Of a stretch of 64,000 nucleotides of DNA, positions 26,517 through 36,054 are shown one piece after another; the first letter of the stretch is position 1, and every line of letters starts with the position of its first letter. Source of the DNA: Peptoanaerobacter stomatis (GTDB lineage Bacteria > Bacillota > Clostridia > Peptostreptococcales > Filifactoraceae); the NCBI RefSeq assembly GCF_000238095.2, contig NZ_JH815225.1:646724-710723 (forward strand). The letters are read 5' to 3'. Below the pieces are notes generated by a model. That model was not told where the DNA came from and made no database searches. It saw only the letters and a list, made by a program, of their open reading frames with translations. The translations under genes and the position numbers were made by a program.

Positions 26517-28301
26517 TTATTTTTTTCTAATTGTAAATATAGTTATATCATCTTCCAACTTTTTCTTATTTGTAAAATCTTCTATCTCTGACAACAAATC
26601 TTGACAAGGCTTTTCTTCTCCCTCATCAAGCTTTTTTATAATATATTTTGCCAAATTATCCGCTCCATATTCTTGACCTTGCTCATTTTTTGATTCAATT
26701 ATTCCATCGGTATAAACAGCAAACAATTCTATGTCGGATATATCAAAAACTTCTTCCTCATAAACTGTATTTTCAAATATTCCAAGGGCTATGGATGTAC
26801 TTCCATTCATTAATCTGTAATTTCTCTTTCCTTTTTCATCCTTATATACCGCTATTGGTACTGTATGCCCTGCATTTGAAGCATAAGCCTTATTATTTTT
26901 AAAATCAAAAAATATCATCTTGGAAGTTATGAACACATCCATCTTATCTAACTCTTTAAACAATATGTTATTAAGTTGGGCTAATATTGTTGACGGAGAT
27001 GATGTCATTGTAAGCAATAGATTTATTGCCCCTTTTGTCATTGCAACAAAGTAGTTTGACATTATTCCGTGACCCATAACATCTGCTATAAAAAGTATAT
27101 ACTTGTCTTGTTCAACTTTTATAAACTTGCAAAAATCCCCACCTATATACTTATAAGGAACATTAAGATAATCTATGTTCAAAAAATCATCTTCACTCAT
27201 TATCTCATCTTCCATTATGAGTTTTTGCTGTTGATGTACCAATTGCAAGTCTCTGTGTATAATAGAATCTTCCAAAAGCTTTCTGTTGCTTGTAAATAAA
27301 TGAACTGATAAAAGTACTTGAGCCGCATATATCCCCAATATTCTAAGATCATCTGTTCTATATTTTTCTGAATTTATCATTACTATCTGACCAATTTTTC
27401 TATCATCTTTTATTATATTTTCATAAGCTATTGTACTTATACCGTATTTAGATACATTTGGTGGTATGTCTTCAAATGTAAATGTCTTTTTCTTATCATT
27501 TGGATTATATTTAAGAAAATTTGTAGTTATTGCAAGTCTTTTACGATTTCCATGACTTTGTATAATTCTTAAATCAGAATCTTCATCATCTATAAATATC
27601 ATAGCGGATTTAGAGTTTGTTATCTTACAAATATCCCTTGCTATAAGTTTAAAATATGAGTCAAGCCCTTTGTTTTCATATAAATTATCTGTAAGTGTTT
27701 CAATTGATACTATTGCATCTCTCAACTTTCTAACTATTTCATCAATTTCTCTGTTTCTACTTGTAATATCAACAGAAAGAGCAAGCAGTGATGCAACTGA
27801 TTCCATAAATTTGATATCATCTTGTAACAATTTTTCTTCAGGTCCCAAAAAACAAGTCATAAATCCTCTTGCCTTATCCCCTGAAATTAACGGAACTGCT
27901 ATTCTACTAACGTATCCGTTCAGCTCTGCAAAATCTCTTTCGCTTTCTCCTCTTTCATCCTCAAACAAATCCTCTATATAACAGGTTTTTTTATTTACAA
28001 CTGCATCATATATATACTGTGGAAATTCCTCCATTGTTATCTTTTTACCTATAGCAGTTTCTTCACCATTTATGTATTTAGGTATATCCCCTAAGGTTTC
28101 TTTGCATACTAAATATGTATATTCATATGTATCTTGCCTAAATATATTGACGCACGCTCTTTTTGGAGGAATAATTTCAAGCATTTTATCAATTACTAAA
28201 TCTTTTATATCAAAAAAATCTTTAGAAGATGTAACTATTTTTGATATTTCAACCATAGTGCTCAAGGTTTTATCTAAATTACTCAAAATACACCTCTTCA
28301 A
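26517..28301 (-). CDS. GAF-domain SpoIIE/PP2C-type serine phosphatase
   Basis: 594 residues, soluble. The N-terminal 350 residues contain two GAF-like sensor domains (about 10-180 and 200-340) with typical FDIKDLVID and IGQIVMINS segments, joined by short helices. The C-terminal PPM domain (about 375-594) has the metal residues in ADVMGHG (Asp), YTDGIIES and DDITIF. Such proteins reverse phosphorylation of anti-sigma antagonists or other serine-phosphorylated targets in response to a ligand. No sigma, anti-sigma or anti-anti-sigma gene is beside it, so the target is unknown. Probably monocistronic. Confidence 0.9.
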   Translation of the reverse strand: MKRCILSNLDKTLSTMVEISKIVTSSKDFFDIKDLVIDKMLEIIPPKRACVNIFRQDTYEYTYLVCKETLGDIPKYINGEETAIGKKITMEEFPQYIYDAVVNKKTCYIEDLFEDERGESERDFAELNGYVSRIAVPLISGDKARGFMTCFLGPEEKLLQDDIKFMESVASLLALSVDITSRNREIDEIVRKLRDAIVSIETLTDNLYENKGLDSYFKLIARDICKITNSKSAMIFIDDEDSDLRIIQSHGNRKRLAITTNFLKYNPNDKKKTFTFEDIPPNVSKYGISTIAYENIIKDDRKIGQIVMINSEKYRTDDLRILGIYAAQVLLSVHLFTSNRKLLEDSIIHRDLQLVHQQQKLIMEDEIMSEDDFLNIDYLNVPYKYIGGDFCKFIKVEQDKYILFIADVMGHGIMSNYFVAMTKGAINLLLTMTSSPSTILAQLNNILFKELDKMDVFITSKMIFFDFKNNKAYASNAGHTVPIAVYKDEKGKRNYRLMNGSTSIALGIFENTVYEEEVFDISDIELFAVYTDGIIESKNEQGQEYGADNLAKYIIKKLDEGEEKPCQDLLSEIEDFTNKKKLEDDITIFTIRKK

Positions 28302-28479
28302 ACTTTAAATTAAAGACATACTAAATATTTTTTATAAAAAATGATTATTTTTATATAGACTTTTTTAGGAAAAAATTTATAAACATATTTATTTCAATAC
28401 AAACTTCCTTATTTTTAATAACTTCGTTAAGTAAGTTAAAATAAGTTTTCTATTTTAAAATAATCAATCAGTCAAAAAT

Positions 28480-28998
28480 TTATTCTTCCACAAATGCAAT
28501 ATATGATAAATTTCTATATTTTTCTTTATAATCTATACCATATCCCACTATAAACTTATCTTCTATTTCAAAACCTATATAATCAACATCTATATCACAT
28601 TTTCTTCTTGACGGTTTATCCAACAATGTACATATTTTTAAAACCTTTGCATTTTTATTACTTAAATAATCTTTTAAATATTTAAGAGTGAGCCCTGTAT
28701 CTATTATATCTTCCACTATTATCACATTTTTCCCACTTATATCATTATCTAAGTCCTTAAGTATCTTTACAACCCCTGAACTTTTAGTTGACATTCCATA
28801 ACTGGATACAGCCATAAAATCAATTTCTACATCTAAGTCTATATTTCTAATCAAGTCAGATAAAAATACACTTGCACCTTTTAAAACTCCAACTAAAAGT
28901 ACTTCTTCACCCTTAAAATCTTTTTCTATACTCTTTGCAATTTCATAAACCTTATTTTTTATATCCTCTTGAGATATAAATATACTAGAAATTTTCAT
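28480..28998 (-). CDS. hpt: Hypoxanthine phosphoribosyltransferase
   Basis: Hpt salvages hypoxanthine and guanine to IMP and GMP using PRPP. 172 residues. The PRPP-binding motif VIIVEDIIDTGLTL lies at 92-105, with Glu96, Asp97 and Asp100; VGVLKGA (36-42) and SSYGMST (65-71) build the rest of the site; the C-terminal VGYGIDYKEKYRNL segment is diagnostic for HPRT. It is separated by about 180 bases from the phosphatase gene. Confidence 0.96.
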   Translation of the reverse strand: MKISSIFISQEDIKNKVYEIAKSIEKDFKGEEVLLVGVLKGASVFLSDLIRNIDLDVEIDFMAVSSYGMSTKSSGVVKILKDLDNDISGKNVIIVEDIIDTGLTLKYLKDYLSNKNAKVLKICTLLDKPSRRKCDIDVDYIGFEIEDKFIVGYGIDYKEKYRNLSYIAFVEE

Positions 28999-29232
28999 TG
29001 CATAAACCTCTTCAATTATAAATAAAAATAAATTATCTAAGTAATTATAACATTAAAACTTAAAATTATCTATAAAAAATAAAAAACATTATTTTATAAA
29101 TTACATAAAATATTAATAAAAATCTCCACAAATATATTGAAAATATAAAATTTTGTGTTAAAATAGTAAAAAAGATATTTATAAATTTTGTTAGAATTTA
29201 CTTTTATAATCTAATTTTAAGAGTTGAAAATT

Positions 29233-29415
29233 ATGGACGATATAAAAAATTTAAATGAACACGAGCTTATACAAGAAATAAACAAGCTTGCAAAAAAAGA
29301 GGAACTTTCTCAAGAAGAACTTATATTACAAAAAACACTTAGAAATGAATATATATCGAGAGTAAAGAAGAATTTAAAATCACATCTTGATAATATAAAG
29401 CCTCAAAACACATGA
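29233..29415 (+). CDS. DUF896 (YnzC/YnzB-like) small protein
   Basis: 60 residues, helical and charged, matching the DUF896 pattern: MDDI...INKLAKKEELSQEE...LRNEYI...NLKSHLDNI. The ATG at 29233 is preferred over the in-frame TTG at 29224 because AAGAG lies nine bases before the ATG, and family members begin M(x)DI. The function of DUF896 proteins is not well established; B. subtilis YneA-operon members are related. It comes first in a plus-strand run with cheW, degS and degU, 26 bases ahead of cheW. Confidence 0.88.
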   Translation: MDDIKNLNEHELIQEINKLAKKEELSQEELILQKTLRNEYISRVKKNLKSHLDNIKPQNT

Positions 29416-29441
29416 TTAAAAAGTAAGGAGGTAGACAATTA

Positions 29442-29900
29442 ATGGACACTTATGTGGTTTTTAAAATAAACGAACAAAAATATTGTGTAAATATATTAAC
29501 TATAAAAGAAATTTGCAGCAATAAAGAAGCAACTTTCTTACCAAACACACCGTCATTTATAGAAGGCATTATAAATTTGCGTGGAGAAGTTTTAACCATA
29601 ATAAACCTTTCTAAAAAATTAGGAATTCTTTCCACTACACCATTCCAAGAGCAAAAAATATTGGTGGTTTTAATTGATGAATTACTAATCGGTTTTTTGG
29701 TTGACGAAGTCATAGGTATTATACACACACCTTCGGAAGATGTTAATGATAAACCAAAAATGCTTGAAAATGAAGTGAATTTCATAAACAGCATCATTAA
29801 ATCAGAAGATGAAATGATAATATCTATAGATTTAAAACATATTTTAAATAAAGAAGAGCTGTCAAGTGTAGAACAACTCAATAAAGAGCAAGCAATATGA
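29442..29900 (+). CDS. cheW: CheW-domain scaffold protein
   Basis: 152 residues forming a single CheW domain: VFKINEQKYCVNI (start), IEGIINLRGEVLTIINL (about 42-58, the most conserved stretch) and LLIGFLVDEVIGI (about 83-95). CheW links receptors to the CheA kinase in chemosensory arrays. Here no cheA, receptor or flagellar gene is near; instead its stop overlaps the start of a DegS-like kinase (ATGA), so the two are translationally coupled. It has AAGGAGG upstream. Whether it works with an array elsewhere or with the adjacent kinase is open. Confidence 0.92.
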   Translation: MDTYVVFKINEQKYCVNILTIKEICSNKEATFLPNTPSFIEGIINLRGEVLTIINLSKKLGILSTTPFQEQKILVVLIDELLIGFLVDEVIGIIHTPSEDVNDKPKMLENEVNFINSIIKSEDEMIISIDLKHILNKEELSSVEQLNKEQAI

Positions 29901-31036
29901 TGAGTATAAAAAAACATACAAGCAATATAAATCTTGCTATACAAAATATAATTGACTCCATGCAAAGCGGTAAAGAAGAAATTTTTAATATAACCGAATC
30001 TATTAATAAAGAAAACACAATAATTCAATCTGATATAGTCAAGACTAAAAAAACCATAAGTATTTATACTAAAGAAGTGGAAGATTTAAAAGAGAGTGAA
30101 CTTATCAGCAGAGAAAAACTTTTATTAGTAAGTAAAGACTTCAATCATTACACTCATGAAGATATAAAAAATGCATATGAAGAAGCACTTACGTTGCAAG
30201 AAAAACTGCTTGCAAAAAAAAGCGATGTCACAACAGTTTTACAGACTCTCGAAAATTTAGAAAAAAGAATAGAAAAAAATAAAGAACTCACAGAAAAAGC
30301 AGACAGATTATTAAATAGAATTGAAGTATTAAGCGAATATATAAAAGTAGATGTATCAGATGATGAAGATGATATAAAAGATGCTACCGGAAAATGGATA
30401 CTTTCTCAAGAGAAAGAAAAAAGTAGAATATCAAGAGATATTCATGACGGACCTGCTCAAACATTAGCATCTATAGTTATGAAATCTGATATAATAAAAA
30501 GACTTATAGAAAAGGATTCACCTAAAAATACTATATATAGAGAATTAGAACAACTTAAACACCAACTTAGAAATGCAATAAAAGAAATAAGAAGAATAAT
30601 ATACGACTTAAGGCCGACTTCTTTGGACGAATTAGGACTTATTCCAAGTATACAAGGGCTTATAGCCAAAGCAAAAGAAGATTATGATATAAATTTCAAT
30701 TTATCTACAAGAAAAAATGATCCAATCAAAAGTTCTACTACAAAAATAATATGTTTTAGAGTTTTACAAGAATCAATAAATAATATTTTAAAGCATTCTA
30801 ACGCTAAAAATGTAGATATAAACATATCTATCGGTTCTAAAACAATAATATTGAAAGTAGAAGATGATGGAATAGGTTTTAATATTGAAGATATTGACTC
30901 TTCAAAATCATTTGGGCTTTCATCTCTTAAAGAAAGAATTTTGTTAGCTGAAGGAGAAGTAAAGATACTATCTAAGCCCAATAACGGAACACGACTCGAA
31001 ATAAAAATACCAAACAAGGAGGATATATATGCATAA
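29897..31036 (+). CDS. degS: DegS-type cytoplasmic sensor histidine kinase
   Basis: 379 residues, without membrane segments. The first 160 residues are long coiled coil like the DegS sensor domain. HisKA_3 motif SRDIHDGPAQTL carries the phospho-accepting His183; the N-box LQESINNILKHSNA, DDGIGF and GLSSLKERI motifs complete the ATPase. It should phosphorylate the response regulator encoded next, whose ATG overlaps its end by eight bases. The gene starts four bases inside cheW. DegS homologues monitor cytoplasmic or flagellar state and often act as phosphatases too; the signal here is unknown. Confidence 0.92.
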   Translation: MMSIKKHTSNINLAIQNIIDSMQSGKEEIFNITESINKENTIIQSDIVKTKKTISIYTKEVEDLKESELISREKLLLVSKDFNHYTHEDIKNAYEEALTLQEKLLAKKSDVTTVLQTLENLEKRIEKNKELTEKADRLLNRIEVLSEYIKVDVSDDEDDIKDATGKWILSQEKEKSRISRDIHDGPAQTLASIVMKSDIIKRLIEKDSPKNTIYRELEQLKHQLRNAIKEIRRIIYDLRPTSLDELGLIPSIQGLIAKAKEDYDINFNLSTRKNDPIKSSTTKIICFRVLQESINNILKHSNAKNVDINISIGSKTIILKVEDDGIGFNIEDIDSSKSFGLSSLKERILLAEGEVKILSKPNNGTRLEIKIPNKEDIYA

Positions 31037-31691
31037 TGACAGAATAAGAGTGATGATCGCAGATGATCATGAGCTTATAAGAGAGGGAATATCAAGAATA
31101 TTAGATATGGAAAATGATATAGAAGTGGTCTGCAAAGCAAAATCAGGTCCAGAAGCAATAGAATCACTAAAAAAATGTAAAGTTGATGTTATACTTTTAG
31201 ATATAAATATGCCTGATATGACAGGTATAGAAATACTTAAAAAACTTAAATCATCACATTCAAAACCAAAAATAATAATGCTTACAGTATATGATGACGT
31301 AGAATATGTATCACAAAGCGTCAGCTTAGGAGCAGACGGATATGTATTAAAAGATTCAGATTCTGAAACTTTGATAAAAACAATAAAAATAGTAAACTCA
31401 GGAGGCAGTTATATACAGCCTACCCTTGCTACAAAGTTGATAAAACACATAACAAAAGAAAAACAAGCATATAAAGAGGAAGTAGACGCTGTTCAATCTC
31501 TAACGAGAAAGGAAATAGTAGTTGTAAAAGCTATAGCTAACGGATTAAGTAACAAAGGAATCTCAGAAAAACTTAAGATAAGCGAAAAAACAGTGAAAAA
31601 CCACGTATCAAGCATATTAAAAAAATTGGAATTGCAAGATAGAACTCAAGTAGCCATATATGCAATAAAAAATAAAATAGTTGAATTATAA
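31029..31691 (+). CDS. degU: DegU-type (NarL/LuxR) response regulator
   Basis: 220 residues. Receiver domain (1-125) with acidic pair ADDH (11-14), phospho-acceptor Asp58 in LLDINMPD, Thr in MLTVYD and Lys in VLKDSD. The C-terminal LuxR-type HTH (about 150-215) contains LTRKEIVVVKAIANGLSNK and SEKTVKNHVSSILKKL. This is the cognate partner of the kinase encoded immediately upstream. A hairpin terminator follows. It would control transcription; targets cannot be told from the window. Confidence 0.95.
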   Translation: MHNDRIRVMIADDHELIREGISRILDMENDIEVVCKAKSGPEAIESLKKCKVDVILLDINMPDMTGIEILKKLKSSHSKPKIIMLTVYDDVEYVSQSVSLGADGYVLKDSDSETLIKTIKIVNSGGSYIQPTLATKLIKHITKEKQAYKEEVDAVQSLTRKEIVVVKAIANGLSNKGISEKLKISEKTVKNHVSSILKKLELQDRTQVAIYAIKNKIVEL

Positions 31692-31719
31692 CAAAATTTT
31701 GTTCAATTTATTATAAAAT

Positions 31720-31751
31720 AAAACAACCACCTAAAAGGCGGTTGTTTTATT
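31720..31751. terminator. Bidirectional terminator between degU and the CoA-transferase gene
   Basis: AAAACAACCACC and GGCGGTTGTTTT pair with one A-C mismatch; A/T runs on both sides let it end both converging transcripts. Confidence 0.85.
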
Positions 31752-31757
31752 TTATAA

Positions 31758-33095
31758 TTATTTATTGCTTTTTCTCCAAATTTTCATCTTTTCAGCATCT
31801 TTTATAAGCTCTTCTCTAAAATCCGGATGAGCTATATTTATAAGTGCCTCTGCTCTTTGCCATGTACTTAAACCTTTTAAATTTACCTTACCGTATTCTG
31901 TAACTACATAATGAGTGTTAGGTCTTGCGGCAGTAACTGCAGAACCTTCTTTCAATGTAGGTATTATTCTTGATGTCATTTTTCCTTCTTTATCTGTAAC
32001 AGTAGATGATAAGCATATAAAGCTCTTTCCACCATTTGATAAATATGCACCAAGCACAAAATCAAGCTGACCGCCAGCACCACTTATATGTTTTGTTCCT
32101 GAAGATTCTGAGCTTACCTGACCGAACAAATCAACATCTACTGCGTTATTTATAGATATAAAATTATCTAAAGATGCTATAATTCTTGCATCATTTGTAT
32201 AATCAACAGGAGCTGACATAAGCATAGGATTATCATCCATAAAATCATACATAGCCTTAGTACCTGCGCCAAAAGCATATGTTTGTCTAAATCTGTCTAT
32301 ATTTTTCTTAGCACCTGTTATCTTACCTTTTTCAGTCATCTCTACAAAAGCATCTACATACATTTCTGTATGAACTCCTAAATCTTTTAAATCAGAGTCT
32401 GCTATTACAGAGCCTACTGCATTCGGCATACCACCTATACCTAATTGTAAGCATGCTCCATTTGGTATTTCTTCAACTATCATATTTGCAACTTTTATAT
32501 CTACTTCCGAATATGAGCCGGCTTTCATAGCTGCAATAGGTGTATTGCTTCCTTCAATTATATAATCAACTTTTGATATATGCACTTCAGACTCAAAACC
32601 ACCAAGACATCTCGGCATATTTTTATTTACCTCAACCACAACTTTTTTACTACTTTCTATTAAAGCCATCATATGAGATGCATTAGGTCCGAAATTAAAA
32701 AATCCATGTTTATCCATAGGTGTAACCTGCATTACAGCAACATCTACCGGAATAGGATTCTCTCTATAATATCTTGGCATTTCAGAATATCTTAGAGGAA
32801 TATAAAAAGCTCTTTTATTACTTGCCATTTTTCTTTCTATACCTGAACAATGCCAACTATTCCATGTAAAATGCTCTCCTGTTTCATCAGCTTTGATTAC
32901 CTCAGGCTCCCAAAAAATTACTCCTCCTCTAAGATTTACATCTTTAAGCTCATTTACTCTCTTTGCAAGAGCTTTATCAAAATCATATGCTGTACCTACA
33001 CACCAGCCGTAGTCTACCCAATCACCTGATTTTACAAGTTCAGCAGCCTTTTCGGCAGTTACTAATTTTTCTTTGTATTGTTTTGAATAATCCAT
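31758..33095 (-). CDS. Butyryl-CoA:acetate / 4-hydroxybutyrate CoA-transferase family protein
   Basis: 445 residues, full length for the acetyl-CoA hydrolase/transferase family of butyrate and 4-hydroxybutyrate pathways. Conserved stretches are GGMPNAVGS (about 226), GVHTEMYVD (about 246, whose Glu is a candidate for the catalytic residue), [15 protein letters not shown] (about 335) and the C-terminal [18 protein letters not shown]. It would transfer CoA between butyryl-CoA (or 4-hydroxybutyryl-CoA) and acetate; the acetyl-CoA could feed ATP formation via acetate kinase at 40.2 kb. A perfect 18-bp inverted repeat lies in its upstream region. Exact substrate is not resolvable here. Confidence 0.88.
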   Translation of the reverse strand: MDYSKQYKEKLVTAEKAAELVKSGDWVDYGWCVGTAYDFDKALAKRVNELKDVNLRGGVIFWEPEVIKADETGEHFTWNSWHCSGIERKMASNKRAFYIPLRYSEMPRYYRENPIPVDVAVMQVTPMDKHGFFNFGPNASHMMALIESSKKVVVEVNKNMPRCLGGFESEVHISKVDYIIEGSNTPIAAMKAGSYSEVDIKVANMIVEEIPNGACLQLGIGGMPNAVGSVIADSDLKDLGVHTEMYVDAFVEMTEKGKITGAKKNIDRFRQTYAFGAGTKAMYDFMDDNPMLMSAPVDYTNDARIIASLDNFISINNAVDVDLFGQVSSESSGTKHISGAGGQLDFVLGAYLSNGGKSFICLSSTVTDKEGKMTSRIIPTLKEGSAVTAARPNTHYVVTEYGKVNLKGLSTWQRAEALINIAHPDFREELIKDAEKMKIWRKSNK

Positions 33096-33678
33096 AAACT
33101 CCTCCTAAAAATAATTTTATGATAACGATTTAAAAATATTTTTATTACATTATAATCTATTTTATTTTTATTTTCAACAAAAATAAAATAGATTATTTTC
33201 CTTATAATTAAGAATATCATTATATTTCATTAATATTTCACCATTTTAGTATAGTTATTTGTTTTAAAAAAACTTTTTAAATTTCATTTTGTAAATATAT
33301 TATTATCTGAATAAACATATATATTTTTAATATTATGCTAAAATATATTTTAATACAAATTTCTATTATCAAAGTATCAGAAATAGATTGTTTTATTTTT
33401 ATGGAATGATAGTATAAATCGTATTATTTATGAACAATTAGTATCATTTATTGCAAAAATAACAGCAAAACAACCAATAATTTTTATTTTTTTTAATAAT
33501 GCTTTACAAATATGTTTGTAACCATTATAATATCTTATATAGAAAAAGAATTTTATTTAAAATATAAAAATAAAAGTTTATTGTTTAAAACAACTTCTTA
33601 TTGATTAGCTGACTATTTAAAATTATAATTATATACATATAAGCTGTTATTTTAAATTTTTTTAGGAGTGTATTTATT
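33096..33678. other. Divergent intergenic region, AT-rich
   Basis: 580 bases between the minus-strand CoA-transferase and the plus-strand HD-GYP pair. It holds the promoters of both and the large palindrome at 33152-33196. Otherwise very AT-rich with no gene or RNA recognised. Confidence 0.6.
33152..33196. repeat. Perfect 18-bp inverted repeat with 9-base loop
   Basis: Left arm 33152-33169 is ATAATCTATTTTATTTTT; right arm 33179-33196 is its exact reverse complement; loop ATTTTCAAC. It lies 57-101 bases before the CoA-transferase start. It could be a transcription-factor site, a leader hairpin or a weak terminator. Confidence 0.85.
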
Positions 33679-34698
33679 ATGAGCAACATATCTGTAAATA
33701 AGTTAGAGAGAGGAATGATTATAGATAGCGATATATTTAGTAAAAGAGGCTCGCTATTATTGTACAAAGGTTTTAAGATAGAAAATCCTGATTTAGTTTC
33801 AATCGTACTTCGTAGAAACGGCATAAATTCTGTAATGATAAAAGATGATGAAACTCAAGCTTCTTCAGCCGTAAAAGAATCAGATAGAATTTCTCAAAAG
33901 ATATTGCAAGAAGTCGCAGCTTTTAAAGAAGAATTTAACAAAATAGTTGAAGACTTGGAAGAAGACATAGAAAATTTCACTCAAACTAAAGACATCTCAA
34001 AAATAAGAGAATTGGATAGAGGCGCCGAGCTTGCAAAAGAATCCGAATCATCTGTACTGACTATATTCCAATTAGTTGAAAAAATAAAAAATGACGGTTC
34101 AAATAAATATTCCGATATACTTCAAGTATCATTAATATCTTATTCAATAGGAAAATGGATAGATTTAGATGATGTTCAATTAAAAGAACTTTCTGAAGCA
34201 TCTATGCTAAGCTCTATTTTTGCACTTAGCGATGTCGATTATGAGAATATACATGAAATAAAAGGTGCAGATACTGTTTCTAAAGAAGTTTTACAATCTG
34301 CCATAACGTCAAGAGAAAGAAATGACGGTTCAGGTCCTATGGGACTTACAAACGAACAAATACCTATATATGCAAAAATTATAGCTATATCTGAAATATT
34401 CTATGCACTTACTACCAACAACGAATTCTATGAAAGAATGTCAGTTTTTGATGCTCTAAAAATAATGCAAAGCGAATATATGTCTTTATTAGATACAAGA
34501 ATACTATATATATTCCTTCATAAAGTGGCTAATAAGTATATAGGTTCAACTGTAAGATTATCAGATGGAACAAGCGGAGTAATTGTTTTCGTTCCTGAAA
34601 ATGAAGTAGTGCTTCCTTTTATCAAAACAGGCGAAGGTCAGATAATAAACCTACAAAGCAGTCAATATAAAAATAACAAGATAATTGAAATTTTATAA
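33679..34698 (+). CDS. HD-GYP-related protein with lost catalytic residues
   Basis: 339 residues. It aligns end to end with the next gene product (shared N-terminal GMIIDxDI, C-terminal YIGSTVRLSDGTSGVI), so the two are tandem paralogues. Where the HD-GYP domain needs HD, this protein has SS (about 178-179); HHER is replaced by TSRER (210-214) and GYP by GPM (219-221). All expected metal ligands appear lost, so it is probably a non-catalytic binding or regulatory protein rather than a c-di-GMP phosphodiesterase. GGAG precedes the ATG. The downstream gene starts 31 bases after its stop. Confidence 0.82.
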   Translation: MSNISVNKLERGMIIDSDIFSKRGSLLLYKGFKIENPDLVSIVLRRNGINSVMIKDDETQASSAVKESDRISQKILQEVAAFKEEFNKIVEDLEEDIENFTQTKDISKIRELDRGAELAKESESSVLTIFQLVEKIKNDGSNKYSDILQVSLISYSIGKWIDLDDVQLKELSEASMLSSIFALSDVDYENIHEIKGADTVSKEVLQSAITSRERNDGSGPMGLTNEQIPIYAKIIAISEIFYALTTNNEFYERMSVFDALKIMQSEYMSLLDTRILYIFLHKVANKYIGSTVRLSDGTSGVIVFVPENEVVLPFIKTGEGQIINLQSSQYKNNKIIEIL

Positions 34699-34729
34699 AA
34701 ATATGTCTTTACTAAGGAGAGTTAATTAG

Positions 34730-35818
34730 ATGAGAATTTCTATAGATGACATTAAAAATAATATGATCATTGACGAGGATATATATAATTCTAACGGTAG
34801 ACTTATTTTATCAAAAGGTTTATCAGTTTCTGACGAAAATTTTATCAAAGATTTATTGAAAAGAAATGCTATTAATAAAATAAAAGTGTTAATGCTTTTT
34901 GACATTGCCAAAGAGGAGAATGAACAGGAGGACGTAAATGTTCCTTTTGAAGTAATAAAAGAGCAAGAAATAGAAAGTTTTATGACGGATTTCAATAATG
35001 TTGTAAATAGTTTTGAAAAAGAAATCATAAGCACTATTTCAGGTACTGGTAACGCAAAAAGCCTTGAAAATATTCTATCAGAGACGATAAAAACCAATTC
35101 CGGTAAAAATACCAACGTATTCCAATTGCTACAAAAGTTCAAAAACTCGGATGATTTGACATTTGTACACTGTAATGCTGTGTCTCTAACAGTGCATACT
35201 ATCGGTAAATGGATGAAATTATCAGAGAGTGATTTAAAAGATTTATCTCTCGCCGGTCTGCTTTTTGACGTAGGAAAATATGCTCTATCAAAAGATTTGC
35301 TCAGAAAAACTACACCCTTAACTGAGTTTGAAATTGAAGTTATAAGATCTCACGTAGAAAAATCATTAGAAATATTAAAACCTTATGACTTGAATGACAA
35401 TATAATAGATGCGATAAAATATCACCACGAAAGATGTGATGGAAGTGGGTATCCTTATGGTCTAAAAGGTGATGAAATACCGCTTTTAGCAAGGATATTA
35501 GCTCTTGCAGATGTGTTTGTAGCACTAACTTCAATGAGACCTTATAGAAATAAAATGACACCATTTGCAGCTGTAAAATTACTTGAAACAGATTTTATGC
35601 AGAAACTTGACATAGTTATACTATCTGATTTTATCAACAAGATAGCATCTAACTATATAGGAGCAGAGCTTAGATTATCTGACGGTAATAAAGGTGAAAT
35701 AATATTTATAAATGCTAATGCACCGTTAAGACCTATAGTAAAATTAAAACCGACAGGAGATTTATTGGATTTGAGCTCAAAGGCAAATCATGATATAGAA
35801 ATTGAAGAATTTTTCTAA
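34730..35818 (+). CDS. HD-GYP domain protein (altered HD motif)
   Basis: 362 residues. Residues 1-60 form the small N-terminal domain also present in its tandem neighbour. The HD-GYP domain (about 130-300) has His208, HHERCDGSGYP (232-242, with both His and GYP) and DVFVALTSMRPY, but the HD pair is Phe179-Asp180 (LLFDVGK instead of LLHDIGK). HD-GYP enzymes degrade cyclic di-GMP with a metal centre; loss of one His ligand could lower or abolish activity. AGGAG precedes the ATG. A strong terminator ends this two-gene operon. Confidence 0.88.
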   Translation: MRISIDDIKNNMIIDEDIYNSNGRLILSKGLSVSDENFIKDLLKRNAINKIKVLMLFDIAKEENEQEDVNVPFEVIKEQEIESFMTDFNNVVNSFEKEIISTISGTGNAKSLENILSETIKTNSGKNTNVFQLLQKFKNSDDLTFVHCNAVSLTVHTIGKWMKLSESDLKDLSLAGLLFDVGKYALSKDLLRKTTPLTEFEIEVIRSHVEKSLEILKPYDLNDNIIDAIKYHHERCDGSGYPYGLKGDEIPLLARILALADVFVALTSMRPYRNKMTPFAAVKLLETDFMQKLDIVILSDFINKIASNYIGAELRLSDGNKGEIIFINANAPLRPIVKLKPTGDLLDLSSKANHDIEIEEFF

Positions 35819-35840
35819 AAAATTTAATAATACAAAATGT

Positions 35841-35874
35841 AAAATACGATAGATGAAAATCTATCGTATTTTTT
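35841..35874 (+). terminator. Terminator of the HD-GYP pair
   Basis: Perfect 12-bp arms AAAATACGATAG / CTATCGTATTTT with loop ATGAAAAT and T-run, 22 bases after the stop. Confidence 0.9.
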
Positions 35875-35970
35875 ATGTTATACTGTTTTCTAATAAAATT
35901 ATAGATAACTTATATAATGATATAACATCAATATAAATAGTTTATTGAAAAATTAATTATTATTATTACC

Positions 35971-36054
35971 CATTATTCTATGAGATTTTAGTATTAATAT
36001 TAGTTTATTTTTACTTAAAATATCCATTATTCTATTAAGCTTTAGTGTAAACTT
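35971..36054 (+). repeat. Two imperfect copies of a short dispersed intergenic motif
   Basis: CATTATTCTAT, a short variable stretch, then TTTAGTATTAATAT (35971-36000); and CATTATTCTATTAAGC then TTTAGTGTAAAC (36025-36054). A third copy is on the opposite strand at 59497-59527 and a weaker one at 43791-43820. Confidence 0.45.

Noticed and set aside
29450-30028. 192-codon minus-strand frame
   Set aside because: Opposite cheW and degS, which have strong motifs and ribosome sites.
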